Shown piece by piece: positions 1 through 7,501 of a stretch of DNA of 13,074 nt (the stretch's first letter is position 1; each line of letters begins with the position of its first letter). The stretch covers positions 1 through 13,074 of the forward strand of contig DPRR01000013.1 in assembly GCA_003538625.1 (NCBI GenBank). Reading direction: 5' to 3'. Source of the stretch: Ignavibacteriales bacterium (lineage in GTDB: Bacteria; Bacteroidota; Ignavibacteria; Ignavibacteriales; Ignavibacteriaceae). The notes beneath the pieces are model-generated. The model was not told the origin of the DNA, did not search any database, and saw only the letters and a list, made by a program, of their open reading frames with translations. The translations under genes and the position numbers were made by a program.

Positions 1-1184
1 AAATTCTGATCTTTATGCGTGATGTTCGTTCGCGTAATTATTTTCAGCAGATGATTGGAAGGGGAACAAGATCATTCAGTAAAGATGAACTTATAAAAGT
101 TACACCGAGTGCAAAAATCAATAAAGAAAGATTTTACATTATTGATGCTGTTGGTGTTTTCAAATCTATTAAAGTTGATTATCCTGTTGTTGATAAGAAG
201 CCAACCGTACCGTTAAAAGATTTAATGAAGATGGTTATTCTCCAGCCTGATGAAGATACGATGTCTTCACTTGCAGCACGACTTACAAAAATTGATAAGC
301 AGATTACCGAAACAGACAGAGAAAAGTTTATTGAACTTGCAGACGGAAAAAACTTAACTGAAGTTGCCCTTAATCTTGCCAATGTTTACGATCCTGATGA
401 AGTAGATAAAAACGTAAGGCGGATTTTCAATCTTCCTGTGGATGCCGAACCAAATGAAGTTCAAATAAATGAAACAATTAAACAATTTAGCAATGAAGCA
501 ATAAAACCATTTGATAATCCCAGGCTTAGAGAATTTTTAGAAACAGTACGCCAGAAAATTTACCAGATAATTGATGAGACAAATACTGATAGAGTTATAC
601 GAAGCGAGTTTGATACAACAGCAAAAGAAAATGCTGATGAGATAATTAACAACTTCCGTAAGTTTATTGATGATAACAAAGATGAGATAACTGCATTAAG
701 AATTCTTTACTCCCAGCCGGAACGTCGCAAAGAACTAACTTACAAAATGATTAGAGAGCTTAGCGATGCTCTTACAAATCCTCCTTACTACTTAACACTT
801 GAGCAGGTTTGGAATGCTTACCAGAGAGTTAAACCGAATCTTGTTAAAAGTAAAACCCCGCAGAGAATGTTAACAGATATTATTACACTTATAAGATTTG
901 AACTTAGACTTGATGAAACACTTGAGCCATACAGTGAAGTTGTTAACAGAAGATTTAAAGAATGGGTGTTTAAACGCAATGCGGGACCGGTGCAGTTTAA
1001 CGATGAACAAATGAACTGGCTTAGAATGATTAAAGATCATATTGTATCTTCTGTAAGAATTGAAAAAGATGATTTTGAACTTTCACCGTTTGTTGATGAA
1101 GGTGGTCTTGGGAAAATGTGGAAATTGTTTGGAGAAAAGACAGAAGAGTTAATTGAAGAATTAAACAAAGAATTAGCGGCTTAA
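1..1184 (+). CDS. hsdR: Type I restriction enzyme, R (HsdR) subunit, C-terminal part (5' end outside window)
   Basis: This is the motor and nuclease subunit of a type I restriction-modification complex, which translocates DNA and cuts unmethylated DNA. Only the C-terminal part is visible. The frame is open back to the window edge and reads ILIF before the first ATG at 15, so that ATG is internal. The block RDVRSR..FQQMIGRGTR (nt 18-71) is superfamily 2 helicase motif VI as found in HsdR. The nuclease domain and motifs I-V must lie upstream. The remaining ~370 residues are helical and charged, and match the style of the EcoEI-type R C-terminal domain (FIDDNKDEITALRILYSQP, then a W-x-AY segment near nt 810-830), which contacts the methylase core. 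The stop is followed after 18 nt by gajA. Together with hsdS and hsdM downstream, this gives a full type I set in the unusual order R-S-M. Confidence 0.93.
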   Translation, partial: ILIFMRDVRSRNYFQQMIGRGTRSFSKDELIKVTPSAKINKERFYIIDAVGVFKSIKVDYPVVDKKPTVPLKDLMKMVILQPDEDTMSSLAARLTKIDKQITETDREKFIELADGKNLTEVALNLANVYDPDEVDKNVRRIFNLPVDAEPNEVQINETIKQFSNEAIKPFDNPRLREFLETVRQKIYQIIDETNTDRVIRSEFDTTAKENADEIINNFRKFIDDNKDEITALRILYSQPERRKELTYKMIRELSDALTNPPYYLTLEQVWNAYQRVKPNLVKSKTPQRMLTDIITLIRFELRLDETLEPYSEVVNRRFKEWVFKRNAGPVQFNDEQMNWLRMIKDHIVSSVRIEKDDFELSPFVDEGGLGKMWKLFGEKTEELIEELNKELAA

Positions 1185-1202
1185 ATATTTAATGAATTTA
1201 TT

Positions 1203-2885
1203 ATGTATATAAAAAATTTTCATATTAAAAACTTTAGGGGAATATCTGAGCTAAACATTGAATTTAAAAAAGGTTTAAACTTAATAATCGGTGAGAATAA
1301 TACTGGTAAGACAGCTTTAATAGATGCTTTAAGAATTTGTATAGGATTAGGAAATGAAAGACGGGAAATGTTTATAAATTCTGATGATTTCTATATAAAT
1401 CAAGATGGTAATAAAACTGATTCAATTGAATTTGATTTATTCTGGAACTTAGACAGCGATGAAGAAAATGGTATTTATTATGAATTGTTAGGAATTGATG
1501 ACAATAAATTGCGAATTGAAACTCATTACAGGTACTCTCGCGTAATTAAAGATGGAATAGAAAAAACGAAATTCAATTATTGGGGTGGAACTAATGAAGG
1601 GCAAAATATTCCGATTGAAATTTTAGAGCAAATGAGCTTTGTATACCTAGGTGCATTACGTGATGCTGAAAGAGATCTAAGGCCGAGTCGTGGGAATAGA
1701 ATAGGGCAGTTATTTACTAAATTGATATATGATGCTGACGATCAAAAATTAAAAGCAAAAAGATTACAAGATCTAATTGATTCGGATGAAGAGTGGAAAG
1801 GTCTTATCGCAAATGGTAAAGAAAAGATTAATCAGCATTTGAAAAAGACGAGTATACGGGGTTCCGAGCAAATAATTAATCTTGATTTTTTACCTCTAGA
1901 ATATAGAAAAATAGTTGAGGGTTTAAGGTTAAGCCTTCCGATTAGAAAAAACGTTTTTGATATTTCCCAAAATGGACTTGGGTATAATAATTTAATTTTT
2001 ACATCGACAGTTTTGGGTGATATTTTAGAAAAAAAATCCCAACAACCCTATGCTTATATAGCAATACTATTTGAAGAGCCTGAAGCACACTTGCATCCAC
2101 AGTTACAAAACATTCTGCTCGATTTTTTTGCTAACTTGACAAATCAATTTCAAATATTTATCACATCACATTCGCCAACAATATCCGCAAAAGCAGAGCT
2201 TGATGATTTAATAGCACTTCAAAACAAAAATGACAAAGTTGAAGCTCTTTCAATTGGGCAAACAACGTTAACTATTTCTGATAAAAAATTATTATATCGA
2301 TTTTTGGATGTGACCAAATGTCAATTATTTTTTGCAAAAGGTATAATATTGGTGGAAGGAATAACAGAAGCTTTATTGTTGCCAATCTTTGCTCAAATGC
2401 TTGGTGAAAAATATGAGTTAGACAAGAATGGAATTGAGATTGTTGTGATTGGAGGATTGTCTTTTGCTCCGTTTGCTAAACTTTTTAATAGTACTGATAA
2501 GAAGTTATTGTCAAGATGTTCATTGATAACTGACGGCGACGATAAGGATGGAGAAATTTCAGTGCCCGCGCAAAATGCTTTAACACTTCAAGGCAATAAT
2601 TTGAAAGTTTTCATATCGCAAAAAACTTTTGAATATGAACTTTTTAATACCACAGAAATAAATAGTACGTTAATAAAAAGAATATATAAACAAATGCATC
2701 CGCGAACAGAATTATCAGATGCAGTAGATTTTGTCAATAAATTAAGAAGTAATAAGGATAAGGCTGATTTTTCTCAATTTTTATCTAAAACACTCTATTC
2801 GGTTAAGAGTTATCAAAATCGTTTTACAGTACCAAAATATATTGTAGATGCAATAAAGTGGGTAATCGAGGAAGAGGATGTTTGA
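1203..2885 (+). CDS. gajA: Gabija protein GajA-like: OLD-family (class 2) ATPase with TOPRIM endonuclease domain
   Basis: This is a 560-residue anti-phage nuclease; known GajA is about 580. The N-terminal ABC ATPase has Walker A GENNTGKT (30-37), the OLD-type block YLGALRDAERDLRP (148-161), an ABC signature-like SQNGLGYNN (255-263), Walker B FEEPEAHLHP (290-299) and the H-loop TSHSP (321-325). The C-terminal TOPRIM nuclease has LVEGITEALLLP (E385, E389), DGDD (444-447), KTFEYELF (474-481) and a late KADFSQFL whose K520 fits the conserved lysine of the family. All expected catalytic positions are present, so it looks functional. In characterised Gabija, GajA nicks specific DNA and its ATPase domain senses nucleotide levels; it assembles with GajB. 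The start ATG at 1203 has no clear Shine-Dalgarno and lies 18 nt after hsdR. The next gene, a UvrD-like helicase overlapping by 8 nt, is what separates this from a stand-alone OLD (class 1) nuclease. Confidence 0.88.
   Translation: MYIKNFHIKNFRGISELNIEFKKGLNLIIGENNTGKTALIDALRICIGLGNERREMFINSDDFYINQDGNKTDSIEFDLFWNLDSDEENGIYYELLGIDDNKLRIETHYRYSRVIKDGIEKTKFNYWGGTNEGQNIPIEILEQMSFVYLGALRDAERDLRPSRGNRIGQLFTKLIYDADDQKLKAKRLQDLIDSDEEWKGLIANGKEKINQHLKKTSIRGSEQIINLDFLPLEYRKIVEGLRLSLPIRKNVFDISQNGLGYNNLIFTSTVLGDILEKKSQQPYAYIAILFEEPEAHLHPQLQNILLDFFANLTNQFQIFITSHSPTISAKAELDDLIALQNKNDKVEALSIGQTTLTISDKKLLYRFLDVTKCQLFFAKGIILVEGITEALLLPIFAQMLGEKYELDKNGIEIVVIGGLSFAPFAKLFNSTDKKLLSRCSLITDGDDKDGEISVPAQNALTLQGNNLKVFISQKTFEYELFNTTEINSTLIKRIYKQMHPRTELSDAVDFVNKLRSNKDKADFSQFLSKTLYSVKSYQNRFTVPKYIVDAIKWVIEEEDV
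2868..2874 (+). promoter_or_regulatory. Ribosome binding site of gajB inside the end of gajA
   Basis: GAGGAAG lies with its AGGA core 5 nt before ATG 2878, within the last codons of gajA. It fixes the gajB start at 2878 and, with the 8-nt overlap of the two reading frames, points to translational coupling of the pair. Confidence 0.7.
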
Positions 2886-4575
2886 AAATTTATCTACAAG
2901 GCAGAAAGAAATTGTATTTGATTGTAATGGGAGGTTCATTGTTCGGGCTTGCCCAGGAAGTGGCAAAACATATACAGTTGCTGCTAGATTATCAAGGTTA
3001 TTAAGTTCTTGGAAAAAAGTTAATGGTGGCATTGCAACTATATCATTTACCAATGCAGCGTGTTCTGAAATTCAGAGAAAAATGAAGGAAGATTTCTCGT
3101 TTAATTCACAAATAACGCACCCACATTTTATAGGGACTATTGATAGTTTTATAAACAAATACATTTTTTTACCCTTTGGGCACTTAATTATGGGATGTGA
3201 TATCAGGCCTGAATTGGTTGGTGGTAACATTTCTATTTGGAAAGGTCATAATTTTACGCAGGATCAATTCACGAATGTTAGATTTCTAATAAATGATTCA
3301 TTGGAAATAATAAATCCTCGAAATGGTGCGAACAAATTATCTACCGATGAATTAAGGAAAATGAAAATATTGTTTAACAGAAAAGGTTTTGCTACACAAG
3401 ATGATTCAGAATTCTATTCTGTTAAACTTCTACAAAAATTTCCAATAATTTGTAAAGCTCTAATCAAAAGATTTCCTACAATTATGATTGATGAGGCTCA
3501 GGACACGAATGAACTGCAGATGCAAATCATAAATACACTAGTTGAAAATGGATTAAATGAATTAATGTTAGTTGGTGATCCAGATCAGGCAATTTTTGAA
3601 TGGAACGATGCAAAACCAGAATTATTTTTACAGAAGTGTGGTGATTGGAAAGAAATAAAACTAAATGAAAATAGAAGAAGTTCTCAGAAAATTTGCAATT
3701 TCTTCTTTAAAATATCTTCACTTCCAGAACCTTCTGAAGCTATCAACGAAGAAGTTAAAGAATTAAATTTCAATCCAGAAATAATTGAATATTCGGCCAA
3801 TGATATTACAGCCTCTATTGACTATTTTGCACAACTTTGTGTTCAACAAAACGTAGATGTAACCGCTGATAAAATTCAAATCCTCTGCAGATCATATAAT
3901 ATGGTAGAAAAAATTATTGGAAATGATACAACTAATAATTTGGTTCCTTGGCAGGATAATAAATTATTTTGTCGAGATATTGCTAAAGGTAAATTCCTTT
4001 ACGACGAGGGTAAAATTCATCTAGGAATAAAAAGTCTTGAACTTGGATTGCTGAAATCAATTGGCAATCTGAATGTAGTTAGTATTACTGATAAAAATAA
4101 TATATTAAAAGAATTTGATCCGATTAATTGGAGAGTACACTTATATGAATTGATGAATGTTTTACCAAAAACGAACTTAAATCTGTCTGAATGGATAAAT
4201 GAGGCAAACTCATCTATTATTAAATTTAATAAAAAATTAAAATTAGATTTGTCGATTAAAAGAGATAGTCGAGGATTTGGTTATTCAACATTAAGGTTTA
4301 TTGATATTTTTAAGAGAGATAGAAAATTTATGATTAATAATATAAGCGTTGGTACTGTTCATTCGGTTAAAGGCGAAACAATAGATGCTGTGCTAACCTT
4401 TTGGGCAACAAGAGGAGCTAACAATATGAATTATTCCAGAATATTGTGTGAAGATATTCAAAGTTGTGAAGAGAAAAGAATAATATATGTGGCTTTAACA
4501 AGAGCTAAAAAACTGTTAGTTATTGCTGTTCCTGAGGGGCAAGCAGAACATTGGCGAAATAAATTTATAAATTAG
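2878..4575 (+). CDS. gajB: Gabija protein GajB-like: UvrD/Rep-family superfamily 1 helicase
   Basis: This is a 565-residue SF1A helicase and the partner of GajA. The motifs run in canonical order: Q-motif STRQKEIV (6-13), Walker A ACPGSGKT (24-31), motif Ia ISFTNAA (55-61), motif II MIDEAQDT (203-210), motif III LVGDPDQAIFEWNDA (231-245), motif IV LNENRRSS (262-269), motif V GTVHSVKGET (492-501) and motif VI YVALTRAKK (537-545). No extra nuclease domain is visible at the C-terminus. In Gabija, GajB is thought to respond to DNA ends or single-stranded DNA and support GajA in a large complex. The protein is somewhat longer than the ~500 residues usual for GajB; the extra length probably lies in the insert between motifs Ia and II (about 90-200) and in the region at 290-480. 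The 8-nt overlap with gajA implies coupled translation. UvrD or Rep repair helicase is less likely given its size and partner. Confidence 0.87.
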   Translation: MFENLSTRQKEIVFDCNGRFIVRACPGSGKTYTVAARLSRLLSSWKKVNGGIATISFTNAACSEIQRKMKEDFSFNSQITHPHFIGTIDSFINKYIFLPFGHLIMGCDIRPELVGGNISIWKGHNFTQDQFTNVRFLINDSLEIINPRNGANKLSTDELRKMKILFNRKGFATQDDSEFYSVKLLQKFPIICKALIKRFPTIMIDEAQDTNELQMQIINTLVENGLNELMLVGDPDQAIFEWNDAKPELFLQKCGDWKEIKLNENRRSSQKICNFFFKISSLPEPSEAINEEVKELNFNPEIIEYSANDITASIDYFAQLCVQQNVDVTADKIQILCRSYNMVEKIIGNDTTNNLVPWQDNKLFCRDIAKGKFLYDEGKIHLGIKSLELGLLKSIGNLNVVSITDKNNILKEFDPINWRVHLYELMNVLPKTNLNLSEWINEANSSIIKFNKKLKLDLSIKRDSRGFGYSTLRFIDIFKRDRKFMINNISVGTVHSVKGETIDAVLTFWATRGANNMNYSRILCEDIQSCEEKRIIYVALTRAKKLLVIAVPEGQAEHWRNKFIN

Positions 4576-4587
4576 ATTTTGAGCAGA

Positions 4588-5856
4588 ATGAATAATCTTC
4601 CTCCAAACTGGTCTTGGGTTAAACTTGGTGATGTTTGTAAAATTTTAGACAATAAAAGATCTCCAATTAATTCAGATGAAAGAGACAAACGAATTTCCGG
4701 TAAGCCAATAGAATCATTGTTTCCTTATTATGGTGCGACAGGGCAAGTTGGTTACATAGATGATTTTTTACTCGAAGGGGAGTTTGTATTATTAGGTGAA
4801 GATGGCGCACCATTTTTAGAAAAACGTAAACCGAAAGCATATATCGTTAATGGTAAAATATGGGTAAATAATCATGCTCACATTTTGCTTTCTAAAAATC
4901 ACAATAAATTTCTTTGTTACTATCTTAATTTTTTAGACTACCATCCATTTGTAACTGGAACAACGAGATTGAAGCTGAATCAATCATCGATGAGACAAAT
5001 TCCAATTATAAACCCACCACTTCCAGAGCAGAAAAAAATTGTTGAGAAGATAGAAGAACTCTTTAGCGGATTGGATAGCGGAGTTGCATCTCTTAAAAAA
5101 GCAAAAGAACAAATTCGGCTGTATCGGCAATCTGTACTTGCAAGTGCATTCTCAGGCAAGCTTACGCAAAGCGCCAAGCGCCAAGCGCATAGCGAAATGT
5201 TGAAAGCAGCAGAACCAAAAGTAGAATATTCAACTCAATTACCGGATGGTTGGAAATGGGTGAAGTTTGAAGAAGTTATAACTTTTTTAGGAAGTGGAGT
5301 TACTCCGAGAGGCGGTAGAAATGTTTATAAAACCGAAGGTATCAAGTTCATCAGAAGTCAGAATGTGTATCCAAATCGTTTAGTTCTTGAAGATATTGCT
5401 TACATAACGAATGATATTGATGAAAAAATGGAAAGGAGCAGAGTTAAGCCATTAGATGTTCTGTTAAATATAACAGGTGCTTCAATAGGTAGAGCCGCTA
5501 ATATTCCAGAAAGTTTTGGTCCAGCTAATGTCAATCAGCACGTTTGTATTTTAAGAACAAATCAAAATGAAGTAAGATCAAAATATTTGTCACTGTACTT
5601 GAATTCCAATTTTGCGCAACAGCACATTAATAGGATACAAATAGGGGCTACCCGACAAGCTTTAAATTACTCTCAGATAAAAATGTTTCCATTCCCATTA
5701 TGTCCGGTTTATCAACAAACCCAAATCGTAGAAGAAATAGAAAAACGGTTTTCAGAAGCAGATAATATAGAAAAAGCGATAGATGAAAGTTTAATTAAAG
5801 CAGAAACGTTAAGACAATCAGTACTAAAACAAGCGTTTGAAGGAAAGTTAATTTAA
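4588..5856 (+). CDS. hsdS: Type I restriction enzyme specificity (S) subunit
   Basis: This is the DNA-recognition subunit shared by the methylase (M2S) and restriction (R2M2S) complexes. It has the classic duplicated layout. TRD1 begins LPPNWSWVKLGDVCKI (about 3-142). A central conserved region follows, PPLPEQKKIVEKIEELF to LYRQSVLASAFSGKLT (143-193). TRD2 begins LPDGWKWVKFEEVI (from 218), and a C-terminal conserved copy runs QIVEEIEKRF to LRQSVLKQAFEGKLI (379-422). The paired RQSVL.{2}AF.GKL endings are the internal repeat that spaces the two TRDs. At 422 residues it is full length. I start at ATG 4588; an in-frame TTG at 4579, 3 nt after the gajB stop, would add three residues but has no better ribosome site. 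A 7-bp degenerate repeat interrupts the linker after the central region (see the repeat entry). The two TRDs differ clearly, so a bipartite asymmetric target is expected. Confidence 0.93.
   Translation: MNNLPPNWSWVKLGDVCKILDNKRSPINSDERDKRISGKPIESLFPYYGATGQVGYIDDFLLEGEFVLLGEDGAPFLEKRKPKAYIVNGKIWVNNHAHILLSKNHNKFLCYYLNFLDYHPFVTGTTRLKLNQSSMRQIPIINPPLPEQKKIVEKIEELFSGLDSGVASLKKAKEQIRLYRQSVLASAFSGKLTQSAKRQAHSEMLKAAEPKVEYSTQLPDGWKWVKFEEVITFLGSGVTPRGGRNVYKTEGIKFIRSQNVYPNRLVLEDIAYITNDIDEKMERSRVKPLDVLLNITGASIGRAANIPESFGPANVNQHVCILRTNQNEVRSKYLSLYLNSNFAQQHINRIQIGATRQALNYSQIKMFPFPLCPVYQQTQIVEEIEKRFSEADNIEKAIDESLIKAETLRQSVLKQAFEGKLI
5164..5198 (+). repeat. Degenerate 7-bp tandem repeat in the hsdS linker
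   Basis: Five consecutive heptamers fit a consensus close to GCGCMAA; units 2 and 3 (5171-5177 and 5178-5184) are identical GCGCCAA. The tract is GC-rich within AT-rich DNA and encodes residues 193-204 of HsdS, just after the central conserved region. Because 7 is not a multiple of 3, changing the unit number shifts frame. Losing one unit brings TGA at 5201-5203 into frame (about 202 residues); gaining one brings TGA at 5268-5270 into frame (about 229 residues). An in-frame ATG at 5197 could restart the TRD2 half. The repeat is seen directly; its role is inference. Confidence 0.75.
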
Positions 5857-5866
5857 TATTTTAAAT

Positions 5867-5870
5867 GGAG
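5867..5870 (+). promoter_or_regulatory. Ribosome binding site of gene X
   Basis: GGAG sits 5 nt before ATG 5876 in the 19-nt gap after hsdS. It is one of the clearest ribosome sites in the window and supports that start. Confidence 0.65.
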
Positions 5871-5875
5871 CCGAT

Positions 5876-7501
5876 ATGTCAATTACACAAATTTCAAAAT
5901 TGATTAATAAAATTGCGATTGAAGAAAACTACTCATTTGGACACATTCAATATTATAGAGCCCAAAAGAATAAGAAAAGACCACATACTTATGAACCCTT
6001 CGGAGGCGCTAGTATTTTTGAAGAAGATGGTTATGCATATCATACTGGAGGTAGACAAGAATTTCAGTTTAACATCGGCAAAGATTGGTTAGACAATAGA
6101 GAAACAAAAATTTTCAGATTTGGATTGGCATTTTCTTTAGAAAAGGGGCGGAGTTTGCTGAACCCCATCGCAGAATTTAAACTGAAGATAGAAAGATTTA
6201 ATAAATTCAAAGTGCAAAAGCCTTCTTACTTTAATGATTTGAAAATGTGGTATTACGATAATCATCTAAAGTCCAACCCTCAATCAGTTGTTGAAATTCC
6301 TGAGAGCATAATTAAAGAAGGAAATTTTATATTTATAGGTAAATATTTTAGAAAAAGTATCAGCCAAATTAATACAAATGACATAAAGGAAATACTTACA
6401 TTATTTGATTATTTATTACCATTATATCAGTTTGTTGATCCAATACCCTCTGATGAAATGACAGAGAATAAAATTGTTCGGATATGTTGGAATAAAAACG
6501 GTTGGATCGAACCGTCAGGACAGGATGGAAAGACGACTTCTAAAAGTCACGAAAGAGATTATGGATACGGACATGAAGAATGGCTATTTGATTTTAACAA
6601 AGTCATCGACGGGTATCATTATGGATTTCTTGAACCCGTAAATAAATTTTTGAGTAAGTATGTTGGTAATAAGTATAATTTATTACTCTACTCAATTAAT
6701 TCGAATGATCGAAATAAATATTGGATTGGACAACTAAAAGATGTGGAGGTAATTGATACTTTAGCATCATTGAGAATTATAAACATTTATAAGACTAACG
6801 GTTGGATTGATGAGATGAAATCTCAATTAGAAAGTTTACACCTAAATTCAAGTAGTCTAAACAAATGGATTGAAGATGGCAAGCTTTTTAATATCAGATT
6901 TAAAGCAATTGATTTAATTAAGTACTTTGGAACGCCTAAATTAGTCGATCCATCAGATAACAGAATTACTTCTACTAGATATAATCTACTTGACGTTGAA
7001 CAAAATATTATTCCGGAAGATGATCCTAATGAAGAATTTGATATTAATACTGGTAATGATGGAGAAGTACCTTACAATAGAGGGCCAGTTAGAAGGATAT
7101 TTCATAGAGAAATAGAACTTGAACAAAAACATAATGAGATGAGTGATAAATTTTTGAAATTCTTAAAAACTAAATATCCTGATGAAATTGTAAAAAGGGA
7201 ATGCAGAACCTGTGGCTCAAAAAGAATTGATATAGTAAGAAAAACAAATGAAGGTAATATTTTTTATGAAATTAAGACTTACAATGATCCAATAACCTCC
7301 CTTAGAAATGCTTTAGGGCAGATTTTTGAATATGCATTTTATCCAAGCAAGCGAGACGCAATTAGTCTTAGGATTGTTTCTCATCGTCCTCCAACAGAAA
7401 ATCTTAAGAAATATATTCAACACTTAAATGAAATAATCGATACTCCACTTGGGTATATTCATTTTGATATAGATAATAATTTAATAGTTACAGAAATATG
7501 A
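5876..7501 (+). CDS. Unrecognised 541-residue protein with C-terminal PD-(D/E)XK-like nuclease core (gene X)
   Basis: I do not recognise this family as a whole. The C-terminal ~110 residues read like a PD-(D/E)XK nuclease: E442, D452 in SKRIDIV (448-454), E465-I-K467 in FYEIKTY (463-469), then a helix with Q482-x3-Y486 (ALGQIFEYAFYP), as in RecB-like nucleases. ECRTCGS (442-448) adds a Cys-x2-Cys pair. Upstream are GGRQEFQFNIGKDW (58-71) with FRFGLAFSLEKGRSL, then a block of conserved-looking residues, NKNGWIEPSG (207-216) and YGYGHEEWLFD (229-239), which might be a nucleic-acid or modified-base reader (inference). An acidic linker, EDDPNEEFD (381-389), precedes the nuclease part. There are no membrane segments or signal peptide. 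Translation is probably coupled to hsdM through an ATGA overlap. Its position suggests an accessory or independent restriction effector, possibly acting on modified DNA or guided by the type I enzyme. Confidence 0.75.
   Translation: MSITQISKLINKIAIEENYSFGHIQYYRAQKNKKRPHTYEPFGGASIFEEDGYAYHTGGRQEFQFNIGKDWLDNRETKIFRFGLAFSLEKGRSLLNPIAEFKLKIERFNKFKVQKPSYFNDLKMWYYDNHLKSNPQSVVEIPESIIKEGNFIFIGKYFRKSISQINTNDIKEILTLFDYLLPLYQFVDPIPSDEMTENKIVRICWNKNGWIEPSGQDGKTTSKSHERDYGYGHEEWLFDFNKVIDGYHYGFLEPVNKFLSKYVGNKYNLLLYSINSNDRNKYWIGQLKDVEVIDTLASLRIINIYKTNGWIDEMKSQLESLHLNSSSLNKWIEDGKLFNIRFKAIDLIKYFGTPKLVDPSDNRITSTRYNLLDVEQNIIPEDDPNEEFDINTGNDGEVPYNRGPVRRIFHREIELEQKHNEMSDKFLKFLKTKYPDEIVKRECRTCGSKRIDIVRKTNEGNIFYEIKTYNDPITSLRNALGQIFEYAFYPSKRDAISLRIVSHRPPTENLKKYIQHLNEIIDTPLGYIHFDIDNNLIVTEI

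Noticed and set aside
2878..4575. Reading the helicase as a housekeeping UvrD/Rep/PcrA
   Set aside because: It is too short at 565 residues, overlaps an OLD-type nuclease gene and sits inside a defence operon; Gabija GajB is the better explanation.
4579..4587. TTG at 4579 as the hsdS start
   Set aside because: It is possible, but there is no ribosome site for it and ATG 4588 gives a normal HsdS N-terminus (MNNLPPNWSWVKLG).
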